From NCBI GenBank assembly GCA_001464545.1, contig LNFC01000023.1, positions 62,001-126,000 on the forward strand: a stretch of 64,000 bases of DNA, read 5' to 3'. The position numbers and the translations under genes were made by a program. The notes beneath the pieces were generated by a model. It was given only the letters and a program-made list of their open reading frames with translations, was not told the DNA's origin and searched no databases. The stretch is from Acidobacteria bacterium Ga0077551 (GTDB lineage: Bacteria; Pseudomonadota; Alphaproteobacteria; Caulobacterales; Hyphomonadaceae). Below are positions 1 through 8,602 of the stretch, piece after piece. Positions within the stretch are counted from its first letter, which is position 1. Each line of letters begins with the position of its first letter.

Positions 1-1119
1 CGCGCCAAGGAAGCCCGGCTCTGGCTGTTCGACAGCTGTTTCCCCCTCTGGGCCGAACACGGGCTGACGGATGCCGGTCTGTTTCCCGAAGTCCTTTCGC
101 TGCAGCATGACGAGCTTGCCCGCGGCGTCACGCGCGTGCGGCTTCAGGCGCGGCAGACCTACCTGTTCGCCGAGGCCTGGCGGCTGGGCTGGAAGCGCGA
201 CACCGCCGCCCGCCTCGTCCAGTCCGGCGTCTCGATCCTCACTGGCCCCGCGCTCGCTGCCAGCGGCCTTCCGGGGAAAACCCTGCACGCCGATGGCAGC
301 GGCCTCGCCGACGCCTCGGCGGACCTCTACGACACCGCCTTCGTCCTGTTCGCCCTTGCCGAAGCGGCCAACGGGCCCGGCCCGGCGGGTGAGGCACTGG
401 CGCGTGCCAACGCGGTCCTCGCCGCGCTCGACCGGCTCGCCCGCGACACCGTCCACGGCGGCTATGCCGAGGCCCTGCCCGCACCGGCCGTGCGCCTGCA
501 GAACCCGCACATGCACTTGCTGGAAGCCTGCCTCTCCCTGTACCGCGCCGAGCGCAGCGCTGACCATCTCGCCCGCGCCTCGGAGATCATCCAGCTGTTC
601 GAATCCCGCTTCACCGCCGGCGAAGGCGGGTTGCTGGGCGAGAGGTTTGCGCCCGACTGGTCGGTGCCCACCGGCGAGGCGGCGGAAATCATCGAGCCCG
701 GCCACCAGTTCGAATGGGTCTGGCTGCTGCACACCTGGTCGCGGCTCGCGAACAAGCCGCTGCCGGATGCCGCCACGCGGCTTTATGGCTTCGGCCTGTC
801 CACTCTCGATGAAGCGGGCCGCGCCTGTCAGGAAGTGACCCGCCACGGCATCGCCCACGACGCCTCGCGCCGCACCTGGCCGCAGACCGAAGCGCTGAAA
901 GCCCATCTCGCGATGTACGAGCAGCGCGGCGATGACCGGTTCGCCGCCGCCGCCTGCCGCAGCTTCGATGTGCTGATGGACGAATTCCTCACCGAAGATG
1001 GCGGCTGGATCGATCACTTCTCCGCCGATGGCAGCGTTCTTGCGAAGGACATGCCGGCCTCCACCGGCTACCATGTCGTGCTCGCCTTCGCCGAGCTGAT
1101 CCGCGTCATGGACGCTTGA
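1..1119 (+). CDS. AGE-family epimerase/isomerase, 5' end cut by window edge
   Basis: The reading frame is open from the first base to the TGA at 1117-1119 (372 visible residues), so the true start lies upstream. The protein resembles the N-acylglucosamine 2-epimerase / mannose-6-phosphate isomerase family, cytosolic (alpha/alpha)6-barrel enzymes that isomerise sugars or sugar phosphates. Family signatures visible are RLQARQTYLFAEA near visible residue 46, EPGHQFEWVWLL near 232 (with the family's conserved His and Glu), WPQTEALKAHL, and the C-terminal STGYHVVLAFAELIR. The substrate cannot be told from sequence; mannose-6-phosphate or an aldose is possible. gpmA follows after about 60 bp on the same strand. 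Confidence 0.85.
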   Translation, partial: RAKEARLWLFDSCFPLWAEHGLTDAGLFPEVLSLQHDELARGVTRVRLQARQTYLFAEAWRLGWKRDTAARLVQSGVSILTGPALAASGLPGKTLHADGSGLADASADLYDTAFVLFALAEAANGPGPAGEALARANAVLAALDRLARDTVHGGYAEALPAPAVRLQNPHMHLLEACLSLYRAERSADHLARASEIIQLFESRFTAGEGGLLGERFAPDWSVPTGEAAEIIEPGHQFEWVWLLHTWSRLANKPLPDAATRLYGFGLSTLDEAGRACQEVTRHGIAHDASRRTWPQTEALKAHLAMYEQRGDDRFAAAACRSFDVLMDEFLTEDGGWIDHFSADGSVLAKDMPASTGYHVVLAFAELIRVMDA

Positions 1120-1180
1120 ATTTCTAAAGGGTTACGACGCATAACGCGCCGGATCGCCCCGCCCCATTGTCAGGACACGC

Positions 1181-1894
1181 ATGCCCAAACTCGCCCTCAT
1201 CCGCCACGGACAATCCGCCTGGAACCTCGAGAACCGCTTCACCGGCTGGTGGGACGCCGACCTCACCGCGCAGGGCGAAGCCGAAGCACGCGCCTCCGGC
1301 CAGCTGCTCGCCGCGACCGGCGCCGATTTCCGATACGCCTTCACCAGCGTGCAGACCCGCGCCATCCGCACGCTCTGGCTGGCGCTGACCGAAATGAAGC
1401 GCGCGTGGATCCCGGTCGAGAAAGACTGGCACCTGAACGAGCGCCACTATGGCGGCCTCACCGGCCTCGACAAGGCGGAGACCGCCGCCCAGCACGGCGA
1501 GGACCAGGTTCACATCTGGCGCCGCAGCTATGACATTCCGCCGCCGCCGCTGGCGGCGGGCGGCACCTATGATCTCGCCTCCGATCCGCGCTATCGCGGC
1601 ATCGACATTCCGGACACGGAAAGCCTGAAGACGACGCTGGAGCGCGTGCTGCCCTACTGGCAGTCGCGCATCGCGCCGGTCCTGGCGGACGGAAACGATG
1701 TGCTGGTCGCCGCGCATGGCAACTCGCTGCGCGCGCTGGTCAAGCACCTCTTCAACGTGCCGGACGAGACGATCACCGAGATCGAAATCCCGACCGGCAA
1801 TCCGCTGTTGATCGATCTCGATGCTTCGCTCAAGCCGGTCGCCGTGCGCTATCTCGACGCCGCACGGGCCAAGCCCCTCCCCGCCTTGCCGTGA
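1181..1894 (+). CDS. gpmA: 2,3-bisphosphoglycerate-dependent phosphoglycerate mutase
   Basis: A 237-residue cytosolic glycolytic/gluconeogenic enzyme that interconverts 3- and 2-phosphoglycerate. The N-terminal [10 protein letters not shown] contains the catalytic phospho-acceptor His9 in the RHG motif. [10 protein letters not shown] and ERHYGGLTG (about residue 87) match the dPGM family, and [14 protein letters not shown] carries the second catalytic His (about 179). Length fits the short alphaproteobacterial dPGMs. Its last four bases (GTGA) are shared with the GTG start of the following deaminase gene, which suggests translational coupling. Confidence 0.95.
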   Translation: MPKLALIRHGQSAWNLENRFTGWWDADLTAQGEAEARASGQLLAATGADFRYAFTSVQTRAIRTLWLALTEMKRAWIPVEKDWHLNERHYGGLTGLDKAETAAQHGEDQVHIWRRSYDIPPPPLAAGGTYDLASDPRYRGIDIPDTESLKTTLERVLPYWQSRIAPVLADGNDVLVAAHGNSLRALVKHLFNVPDETITEIEIPTGNPLLIDLDASLKPVAVRYLDAARAKPLPALP

Positions 1895-2349
1895 GCTTCA
1901 AACCAACCCGGCGCCGCGATCAGCGGATGATGGGCCGGGCGCTCGCGCTCGCCGGCCTCAACCAGGGGCTCACCGGCGCCAACCCGTCGGTCGGCTGCGT
2001 CATCCTTGACGCGCGCGGGCACCTTGTCGGCGAAGGCGTCACCGGCCAGGGCGGCCGTCCGCATGCGGAAGAAGTGGCGCTGGACGACGCCGGCGCCCGG
2101 GCAAAAGGCGGAACCGCCTATGTCACGCTAGAGCCTTGCCGCGAACGCTCCAGCGGCGCCGCGTCCTGCTCGAACAAGCTGGTCAGCGCCGGCATCGCCC
2201 GTGTTGTAGTGGCCATCGAAGATCCCCATCCTACCGCGAGAGACGGGATTCGCATCCTGAAAGACGCCGGCGTCCGCGTGGAGATCGGCCGCGGAAAACT
2301 GCGCGCGGCGCGCCTCTATGCCTGGTTCTTCAGGAGCGCCCGGGCGTAA
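1891..2349 (+). CDS. Stand-alone RibD-type cytidine/deoxycytidylate deaminase domain protein
   Basis: A 152-residue zinc deaminase starting at GTG 1891 inside the gpmA stop. The fold signature is clear: [11 protein letters not shown] at residues 58-60 (Zn His and proton-shuttling Glu), and EPC at 81-83 followed by a second Cys at 93 (Zn ligands). This resembles the deaminase half of RibD (diaminohydroxyphosphoribosylaminopyrimidine deaminase, riboflavin synthesis), but the RibD reductase domain is absent. It may therefore act with a separate reductase, or be a deaminase of another pathway. It ends flush against the convergent glycosyltransferase gene, with no bases between the stop codons. 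Confidence 0.75.
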   Translation: MSFKPTRRRDQRMMGRALALAGLNQGLTGANPSVGCVILDARGHLVGEGVTGQGGRPHAEEVALDDAGARAKGGTAYVTLEPCRERSSGAASCSNKLVSAGIARVVVAIEDPHPTARDGIRILKDAGVRVEIGRGKLRAARLYAWFFRSARA

Positions 2350-3399
2350 TCAGCTATCAAACGGTCCGGCTTGTACGCGGACCTTTTCGTAGAAAGCGAG
2401 TGAGTCGCGCTGGAAGGCGGCTTTCGTGAACTGCGCCTCATAGCTGGCGCGGCCACCCGCCACCAGCTTCTGGGCCAGCGCCTTGTCATAGATGACGCGG
2501 CCGAGCGCCGCCGCGAGCGCGTCGACATCATTCTTCGGCACCAGCAGTCCGTTGACGCCGTCCTTTACATACGCCGCCGGGCCGACCGCGTCGGCGGCCA
2601 CCAGCGGACGGCTCGCCGCCCAGGCGTCCACCGTCACTGTACCGAATGGTTCGTACCGGGACGGAAAGGCCACCACATCACAGGCTGCGAGCAACGCGCC
2701 CCGGTCATTGCGCCAACCAAGAAAGCGCACCCGGTGGTCGAGACCCAGCCGTGTGCACTGCGCCTTTAGCTCGCCTTCGAGCGGGCCCTCCCCTGCGATC
2801 CAGACATGCAGGTCCGGCAACCGCGCGGCTGCCTCGAGCAGGGTGTCGAGCCCTTTCTTCTCGTGCAGCCGGGCGAGCGACAGCGCGACGGGCACGCCTT
2901 CGGGTGTCGTCAGGCTCGCACGCGACACAGGCTCCGTACCCTGAAAGTCTGCGTAGGTATGGATGATTGCGGAGCGGTCTTCGCTGACGCCCTGCTCGCG
3001 GATATGGCGCAGGAGGTCGATCGTCAGCCCGACATGCCAGTCGCAGGTCCGGAACCGGGCAAGCTTGTAGTAGCCGCCATACCAGGCAATGGACCGCGCA
3101 CGGTGCGCCGCCGGCGCGAATTGCCCGGCGCGGCCCATCCAGTATTCGATGACGTCCGGCCGGAATCCGCTGATCGCTTCGGCAAGGATCTTGCGCGTCG
3201 GGAACGGCCAGGAGGTGTTGAAGCTCGCTGTGTCGACGCCGATCCCTGCGCTGGCAAACTTGGCCGTGCGGAACGTGTTGCCCGGCCGCGTCACGACATG
3301 CTGGGCGTGACCCGCCTCGGCCAGCGCCAGCACCGATTCCAGCATGATGTTCTCGGCGCCGCCCTCGTCGGCCCCCGCCATCACATGCATCACCCGCAT
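2350..3399 (-). CDS. GT4-type glycosyltransferase
   Basis: A 349-residue retaining glycosyltransferase of the GT4/group 1 kind, expected to transfer a sugar from a nucleotide donor to an envelope or lipid acceptor. The N-terminal Rossmann half starts VMHVMAGADEGGAENIML. The C-terminal half carries LARLHEKKGLDTLLEAA and the donor-site segment SRYEPFGTVTVDAW. In that segment the usual E-x7-E pair reads E-x7-D. ATG 3399 is preceded by GGGAG at good spacing; a GTG one codon upstream is the alternative. No other polysaccharide genes are adjacent, so the acceptor is unknown. Confidence 0.85.
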   Translation of the reverse strand: MRVMHVMAGADEGGAENIMLESVLALAEAGHAQHVVTRPGNTFRTAKFASAGIGVDTASFNTSWPFPTRKILAEAISGFRPDVIEYWMGRAGQFAPAAHRARSIAWYGGYYKLARFRTCDWHVGLTIDLLRHIREQGVSEDRSAIIHTYADFQGTEPVSRASLTTPEGVPVALSLARLHEKKGLDTLLEAAARLPDLHVWIAGEGPLEGELKAQCTRLGLDHRVRFLGWRNDRGALLAACDVVAFPSRYEPFGTVTVDAWAASRPLVAADAVGPAAYVKDGVNGLLVPKNDVDALAAALGRVIYDKALAQKLVAGGRASYEAQFTKAAFQRDSLAFYEKVRVQAGPFDS

Positions 3400-3540
3400 C
3401 ACCGTCTCCCGCCCCCGCGCTTGATGGGCGGGGGTATCCTGTCGTCCCTGCGATTAGCGGGGAAACTGCCGGCGGGCAAACGGCGCTTGGCAGCCCGGCG
3501 TGAACTGCCTAGACAGGCCCCAGCAACCACGAGTGATCCG

Positions 3541-4533
3541 ATGACCGCCAACCGCCTGTTCGGCGCCGAGACTTCTCCCTACTCGCTGAAGGTGAGATCC
3601 GCGCTCCTGTACAAGGGCGTCGCGTTCGACTGGGTGAGCCGCTCGGTGGCCAACGAGGCGGAGTTCCGCAAGAGCGCGGCGACGCCGACCGTGCCGCTGC
3701 TCCTCTCGCCGCATCACGCGCCTGCGCAGGATTCGACGCTGATCCTCGCCGCGCTGGAAGCGGCCTATCCTGATCCGCCGGCCCAACCGGAAGAACGGGC
3801 CGCGCAGGCCCTGTCCCTGATCCTCGAGGATTACGGGGACGAGTGGCTGAACAAGTGCATGTTCCAGCAGCGCTGGGGCCAGCAGCCGGACCGGGACGCC
3901 GCGGCGCTGCGCGTGCTCGTGCAGCTGAATGACGGCAAGCGGCCGCGCGCGTTCAAGGCGCCGGCCAAGCAGATCGCGACGCGCATGCTCGCCCGCCTGC
4001 CGCTGGTGGGCGCCGAGCCCGAGAATGCGCCGACCCTGGAAAACTCCTACCGGCGCTTTGCGCTGCGGCTGAACACCCACCTGCAGGACCACCTCTTCAT
4101 TTTTGGCGGCCGTCCCAGCGCGGCGGATTTTGCGATTGCCGCGCAGTTCCAGCAAATGCTGACGGACCCCACGCCGGGAACGTGGATCAGGGAGCGCGCG
4201 CCGTTCCTGGTGGCCTGGTGCGAGCTGATGGAAAATCCGAAAGCCTCCGGGCCGTTCGAACCGCTTGCCGCGCTTGAGGCGACGCTGCTGCCGATCTTCG
4301 AGGGCGAAGTCTCGCGCACCTACCTGCCCTGGGCGTTTGCGAACGCGGCGAGTGCGTCGCGCGAGAAGAAGCGCTTCTCGGTCACTTTCGATGACGGATT
4401 GTTCGAGCAGGCCACGCAAACCTATGCCGCGCGGGCGTTCGGGAACGTGCGGGCCGAGATTGCCGCGCGGATGAACGATCCGGCGCTGCCCGTTTTCCTC
4501 GAGGCCGCCGGCGCTTCCACCTTCTTCCGCTGA
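3541..4533 (+). CDS. Glutathione S-transferase family protein
   Basis: A 330-residue protein with a thioredoxin-like N-terminal domain (residues about 4-80, ETSPYSLKVRSALLYKG) and a long helical C-terminal domain including FIFGGRPSAADFAIAAQF, which is typical of GST C-terminal helices. Probably cytosolic and glutathione-binding; the substrate is unknown. The frame stays open far upstream into the antisense of the glycosyltransferase gene, but homology starts at MTANRLFGAE, so ATG 3541 is chosen. The start is about 140 bp from the divergent glycosyltransferase start. A perfect hairpin follows the stop. Confidence 0.85.
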   Translation: MTANRLFGAETSPYSLKVRSALLYKGVAFDWVSRSVANEAEFRKSAATPTVPLLLSPHHAPAQDSTLILAALEAAYPDPPAQPEERAAQALSLILEDYGDEWLNKCMFQQRWGQQPDRDAAALRVLVQLNDGKRPRAFKAPAKQIATRMLARLPLVGAEPENAPTLENSYRRFALRLNTHLQDHLFIFGGRPSAADFAIAAQFQQMLTDPTPGTWIRERAPFLVAWCELMENPKASGPFEPLAALEATLLPIFEGEVSRTYLPWAFANAASASREKKRFSVTFDDGLFEQATQTYAARAFGNVRAEIAARMNDPALPVFLEAAGASTFFR

Positions 4534-4540
4534 AACGGAA

Positions 4541-4570
4541 AACTCCCGCAGGAGGGGCTCTGCGGGAGTT
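4541..4570. terminator. Hairpin between convergent GST and hsp20 genes
   Basis: An 11-bp perfect stem (4541-4551 with 4560-4570, AACTCCCGCAG and its complement) encloses an 8-nt loop. The A-rich left flank and AACT/AGTT ends give it U-ending arms in either direction, so it can serve both convergent genes. Confidence 0.75.
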
Positions 4571-4598
4571 CGTCCGTTAACGGAGGGTCCGGCGCGGA

Positions 4599-5081
4599 TC
4601 AGGCCGCGTCGGAGGCTTTCTTCTTGCCGATCAGGCGCGGCTCGGCCGGAACGGCGGTCTGGCCGATCTCGATCTTGCGGGCTTTCTTCTCTTCGGGGAT
4701 CTCGCGGACGAGATCAATCCGGAGCACGCCGTGCTCAAGATTTGCCCCGGTCACGAGAACGTGATCGGCGAGCTGGAAGCGGCGGATGAAGCTGCGCTGG
4801 GCGATGCCGCGGTGCAGGAAGTTGCGGTCCCCCGCATCCTCGTTCCCGGCTTTCTTGCCGGCGACTGTCAGCAGGCCTTCCTTGGTTTCGATGTCGAGTT
4901 CCGCCTCGGTGAAACCGGCAACCGCGATCTCGACGGCGAAGGCGTCTTCGCCGACGCGCTCGATGTTATATGGGGGATAGCCTTGCGCACCGTCGAGGCG
5001 GGCGGCCTGGTCGATCATGCCGGCGAGGCGGTCGAATCCGACCATCGTGCGGTAGAGGGGGGTGAGGTCAATCGTGCTCAT
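4599..5081 (-). CDS. Small heat-shock protein, Hsp20/IbpA family
   Basis: A 160-residue ATP-independent holdase that binds unfolding proteins in the cytoplasm. An alpha-crystallin domain spans about residues 38-130 (YNIERVGEDAFAVEIAVAGF at its start; LLTVAGKK; IAQRSFIRRFQLADHV; LEHGVLRIDLVRE). The N-terminal arm (LYRTMVGFDRLAGMID) is the class A form seen in IbpA-like rhizobial/Caulobacterales proteins. Start ATG 5081 lies 10 nt after AAGGA, and that SD is buried in a ROSE-like hairpin (annotated separately), predicting translational induction by heat. Confidence 0.93.
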   Translation of the reverse strand: MSTIDLTPLYRTMVGFDRLAGMIDQAARLDGAQGYPPYNIERVGEDAFAVEIAVAGFTEAELDIETKEGLLTVAGKKAGNEDAGDRNFLHRGIAQRSFIRRFQLADHVLVTGANLEHGVLRIDLVREIPEEKKARKIEIGQTAVPAEPRLIGKKKASDAA

Positions 5082-5088
5082 GGAAGTT

Positions 5089-5131
5089 CAGTCCTTTCAC
5101 TAAAAGCAACTGGGGGTGGCAAGAAACACCC
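5089..5131 (-). promoter_or_regulatory. ROSE-like RNA thermometer in the hsp20 leader
   Basis: Read on the minus strand, the leader contains a start-proximal hairpin (5112 to 5089). CAGT-TGCTTT pairs with AAAGG-ACTG around a TAGTG loop. UUGCU faces the SD core AGGA with one bulged G, which is the hallmark of ROSE thermometers known from alphaproteobacterial small heat-shock genes. A second hairpin, GGGTG/CACCC (5131-5114), lies just upstream. The pairing is seen in the sequence; the heat response is inferred. Confidence 0.65.
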
Positions 5132-5284
5132 GGTTTCGGATCGTGTGGACGTCCAGAAATCCGGCCCGGAAACCCGGCGCCGGGAGGGCGTCCCCAGCCG
5201 CGGCCCGCTTTGCGGCACCGTGACAAGCCCTATGTGGGTAGCGTATGGGGTCTATCAAGAGGTCTCGGGGATGGAGAAACACCG

Positions 5285-6175
5285 ATGAAAACACTTTTGC
5301 TCGTGGCCGTATCGGCCCTCGCGCTGGCCGCCTGCACGCCGGCCAAAACCCCTGCCCCGGCCTCGGTCGAAGCGGCCACCGTTGCCGTTGAAACCGCGCC
5401 GGCCATGACCCTCGCCGAAGCGGTCGCCTCCGACCTGCGCAGCGACGAGGAAAAGGCCCGCGATGTCTGGCGCAACCCGGTCAAGACGCTAGAATTCTTC
5501 GGCGTGGAATCGGATGACAAGGTGGTCGAAGTCTGGCCCGGCGGCGGATGGTACACCAACATCCTCGCGCCCTGGCTCGCCTCCGGCGGCGGCACGCTGG
5601 TCGCGGCCGGCTTTGACGCCGCCTCCATCGAGGACGCCGAACGCCGCGCCCGCACGGAGCAGCGCCTCGCCGAGTTCAAGGCGACCTATGCCGACCCCAA
5701 ATTCGGCACCATCGAACACACCGCCTTCTCGGCCACGTCAGGCCCGCTGACGGCGGACGGCACGGCCGATGTCGTCCTGACCTTCCGCAACATCCACAAC
5801 TGGATGGGCGGCGGCTATACCGAGAAATTCTTCGCTGACGCCTATACCGCGCTGAAGCCCGGCGGCGTGCTGGGCGTGGTGGAACACCGCCTGCCCTCGA
5901 CGCAGGCGCAGGACCCCAAAGCGACCAGCGGCTATGTCCACGAGGACTATGTGAAGGCGCTGGCCACCGCTGCCGGTTTCGAGTTCGTGGAAGCGAGCGA
6001 GATCAACGCCAACCCGGCGGACACGGCGGACCACCCGTTCGGCGTCTGGACGCTGCCGCCGAACCTCGCGACCACCGACCGGGACGGCAAGCCGGTCGAA
6101 GGCTTCGACCCGGAGAAGTACAAGGCCATCGGCGAAAGCGACCGGATGACTTTGAAGTTCCGCAAGCCGGAATAG
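5285..6175 (+). CDS. Lipoprotein with methyltransferase-like domain (COG4798 type)
   Basis: A 296-residue predicted lipoprotein. The signal peptide ends in the lipobox LALAAC with Cys17, followed by an Ala/Pro/Val/Glu-rich linker to about residue 45. The rest is a Rossmann methyltransferase-like domain with VVEVWPGGGWYTNILAPWL (SAM-site glycine motif), a VVLTFRNIHNWM segment and LKPGGVLGVVEHR. Such secreted 'predicted methyltransferases' are frequent in alphaproteobacteria, but their substrate is unknown, and SAM availability outside the cytoplasm is an open question. A strong terminator follows directly. Confidence 0.8.
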   Translation: MKTLLLVAVSALALAACTPAKTPAPASVEAATVAVETAPAMTLAEAVASDLRSDEEKARDVWRNPVKTLEFFGVESDDKVVEVWPGGGWYTNILAPWLASGGGTLVAAGFDAASIEDAERRARTEQRLAEFKATYADPKFGTIEHTAFSATSGPLTADGTADVVLTFRNIHNWMGGGYTEKFFADAYTALKPGGVLGVVEHRLPSTQAQDPKATSGYVHEDYVKALATAAGFEFVEASEINANPADTADHPFGVWTLPPNLATTDRDGKPVEGFDPEKYKAIGESDRMTLKFRKPE

Positions 6176-6215
6176 GCTGGCGTTCACGTACTTGCGGGCC
6201 CTGGGACCCGTCCAG

Positions 6216-6250
6216 AAACCGTCCACACGCAGGTGTGGACGGTTTTTCTC
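6216..6250 (+). terminator. Rho-independent terminator after methyltransferase-like gene
   Basis: A 13-bp perfect stem AAACCGTCCACAC / GTGTGGACGGTTT (6216-6228 with 6233-6245) with a 4-nt GCAG loop, followed by TTCTCTTTT. Almost the same stem occurs downstream of the monooxygenase gene at 10376. Confidence 0.9.
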
Positions 6251-6301
6251 TTTTGGATTGGGCCGCGCTTCGTGGCATCGTTCCGGCGGAACCGGCGCGG
6301 T

Positions 6302-7093
6302 TCAGCAGCCCTTGAAGTCGCCCGGACGGCGTTCGTTTACGGCCTTCACGCCCTCGCGGAAATCGTCGGTCTTCATCAGCCATTGCTGCTCTGCAAACTC
6401 GCGGTCCGTCGCCGCACGGACACTCGCAGCGAGATCGGAGCGCAGTGTCTTGCGCGTCGAGCGCACGGCCAGCGGCGCGTTCTCCGCAATCGAGGCTGCA
6501 TGTGTCTTTGCTGCCGCAAGCAGATCCTTCTGGAGGACAATCTCGTTCACCAGTCCGATACGTCGCGCTTCTTCCGCGTCGACGCGCGCACCTGTCAGAA
6601 ACATCACCTCCGCCGGCCCGCGGCCGATCAGGCGAGGCAAGGTGTAGGTCAATCCAAAGCCGGGATGGAAACCCAGTTTCACGAAGTTGGCGGTGAAACG
6701 TGCCTCCGGCGAGGCGATGCGCACATCCGCAACCATCGCAAGCCCCAACCCCGCGCCGACTGCGGCGCCCTGTATCGCGGCCACGATGGGCAACTCCGTC
6801 GAGAACAGCCTTACGGCCTGATCGTAGAGCGGATTCGTGCCGGGCGAGTCGGCACGGGCCGCGATGCCGATTTCATCGGCGCGCCGCGTCAGGTCCGCGC
6901 CGGCGCAGAACACCTTGCCCCGCGTCGCCAGCACAACCGCTCGCGTCGCGCCATCCTTGCCGAGTTCTTCGAGCGCGTCAGCGAGATCGCGCATCAGATC
7001 GACACTCATCGAGTTCACTGGAGGCCGGTCGATGGTGACGGTGGCGACGAAGCCGTGGCGCTCGATATGAATGTCGCCGATGCGGGTGGTCAT
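6302..7093 (-). CDS. Enoyl-CoA hydratase/isomerase (crotonase) family protein
   Basis: A 263-residue crotonase-fold enzyme acting on acyl-CoA thioesters. Visible motifs are VATVTIDRPPVNSMS, FCAGADL (CoA/oxyanion loop 1), AAIQGAAVGAGLGLAMVADV (oxyanion-hole glycine) and TYTLPRLIGRGPA. The first catalytic Glu of true hydratases (usually PE before the LG segment) reads AN at about 135-136, so isomerase or other chemistry is possible. Start MTTRIGDIHIE (ATG 7093) is chosen because it sits 5 bp after the acyl-CoA dehydrogenase stop; a longer frame would overlap it. The two genes likely form a beta-oxidation-type operon. Confidence 0.88.
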   Translation of the reverse strand: MTTRIGDIHIERHGFVATVTIDRPPVNSMSVDLMRDLADALEELGKDGATRAVVLATRGKVFCAGADLTRRADEIGIAARADSPGTNPLYDQAVRLFSTELPIVAAIQGAAVGAGLGLAMVADVRIASPEARFTANFVKLGFHPGFGLTYTLPRLIGRGPAEVMFLTGARVDAEEARRIGLVNEIVLQKDLLAAAKTHAASIAENAPLAVRSTRKTLRSDLAASVRAATDREFAEQQWLMKTDDFREGVKAVNERRPGDFKGC

Positions 7094-7098
7094 CGCGC

Positions 7099-8265
7099 TC
7101 AACGCTTCAACCCCAAGAGATTTCTTGCGACCACCCATTTGTGCACCTCGGTGGGGCCATCATAGATGCGCATCGTGCGCAGGTGACCGGACATGAGGGA
7201 GAGCGGAATCTCTTTCGTCATCCCCATGGCGCCGTACATCTGCATGGCGTGATCGAGCACCTCGTAGGCCATTTCGGTCGAATAGGCCTTCACGGAGGAG
7301 ATATCGGTGCGCACGTCGGCGCCGTTGTCCAGCTTCCAGGCTGTTTCATACGTCATAAGCGTCGCGGCCTTGATGCGCGTCCAGGCGTCAGCGATCCACC
7401 ACTGCACGGACTGGCGGTTCGCGAGCGGCTCGCCGAACACCACGCGCTGCGGCGCATACTCCAGCATCATGTCAAGCGCGCGTTGCGCCATGCCGATCGA
7501 CCAGCTCGCCATCTGCAGGCGCCTCGTGGAAAGCCTCACCTGCATCGGCGCAAAGCCCTGTCCTTCTTTTCCCAACAGGTTCGCCGCCGGCACGCGGCAA
7601 TCTTCGAGCACCACTTCGTAGGTGAACTGGCCGCCCAGCATAGGAATGCGCCGAAGCACGTTGAAGCCGGGCGTGCCGCGGTCCACCAGGAAGGCCGAGA
7701 TGCCGCCGCGCGCGCCTTTCTGCTTGTCGGTCACAGCCATCAGGATAGTGAAGTCAGCCTCCTGCGCGCGGCTGATCCAGATCTTGCGGCCGTTGATGAT
7801 CCAGTCGTCGCCCTCGCGCACGGCGCGGGTGATCATGGCGGCGGGATCGGCGCCCGCGCCCGGCTCGGAAATCCCTATGGCCGAAACCGTGCGCTTCTGC
7901 ACGTAGGGCACGAGATATCGCTCGCGCTGGTCCTCGTTCACCGTCGCCATGAGCATGCGCAGGTTTGGCGAGTCCGGTGGCAGGTAGTAGGGAACGCAGG
8001 TTTTCCCCATCTCGATATTGACGCCGATCATCGCGACGGCCGGCAGGTCCGTTCCGCCCACATCCGCGGGCGCATCCAGTCCCCACAGCCCGAGGTCACG
8101 CGAGCGCGCGTCGATCCGGTCACGCTCTTCCTGGGTCAGATAGGCGCCTTGTCCCTGCGCATCGCGTTCGAGGACCTTTTGCTCGAGCGGGATCAGGTTC
8201 TCCCGCACGAACCGCGCGACAAGCTCCTGCAACATCCTGTGCTCTTCGATGAGTTCGAAATGCAT
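7099..8265 (-). CDS. Acyl-CoA dehydrogenase family protein
   Basis: A 388-residue flavoprotein that oxidises acyl-CoA to the trans-2-enoyl-CoA, feeding the adjacent crotonase. Domains: N-terminal helical (FELIEEHRMLQELVARFV), middle beta domain with the FAD signature ISEPGAGADPAAMITRA and GRKIWISRA, and C-terminal helical domain with MYGAMGMTKE and IYDGPTEVHKWVVARNLLGL (motif of the ACAD10/11-like branch). ATG 8265 is preceded by GGGAGG at about 6 nt, so it is preferred over an in-frame ATG eight codons upstream. The physiological chain length is unknown. Confidence 0.92.
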   Translation of the reverse strand: MHFELIEEHRMLQELVARFVRENLIPLEQKVLERDAQGQGAYLTQEERDRIDARSRDLGLWGLDAPADVGGTDLPAVAMIGVNIEMGKTCVPYYLPPDSPNLRMLMATVNEDQRERYLVPYVQKRTVSAIGISEPGAGADPAAMITRAVREGDDWIINGRKIWISRAQEADFTILMAVTDKQKGARGGISAFLVDRGTPGFNVLRRIPMLGGQFTYEVVLEDCRVPAANLLGKEGQGFAPMQVRLSTRRLQMASWSIGMAQRALDMMLEYAPQRVVFGEPLANRQSVQWWIADAWTRIKAATLMTYETAWKLDNGADVRTDISSVKAYSTEMAYEVLDHAMQMYGAMGMTKEIPLSLMSGHLRTMRIYDGPTEVHKWVVARNLLGLKR

Positions 8266-8602
8266 GAAAACCTCCCGCCGGTCTGACACCGATGGGGCGA
8301 ACGTGGACTTGCATCCTGGGGAAGTAAAGTCGCCCGGATCGCAAGTCCGGCCTCATGCTTCGAGACGATGGCCGCGCAGGCGACAGGTGTTGTTGATGAG
8401 GAGCGCGCAAAAGATGAGCCTCCGTCCGGCTACGCCGGTTGACGGCTACGGCGCACGAGAGAGCATGGGCTTATGGGGGCCCTCGGACTCTGACGCGGCG
8501 TGAAGGGGGGCGGCTGACTATACCGGGGGGGCACATTGAGGCATCAATATCCCGGATAACAGCCGGGTGCCCGCGAGCAGCCGCATGAGGGAGGATATCG
8601 CC
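8266..8602. other. 337-bp divergent intergenic region
   Basis: No credible gene. It must hold the divergent promoters of the acyl-CoA dehydrogenase and monooxygenase genes. A G7 run occurs near 8524 and a short CCCGG/CCGGG inverted repeat near 8561-8577. I see no confident operator or promoter pair. Confidence 0.5.

Noticed and set aside
2806-3540. Upstream extension of the GST frame
   Set aside because: It lies antisense to the glycosyltransferase gene; GST homology begins at ATG 3541.
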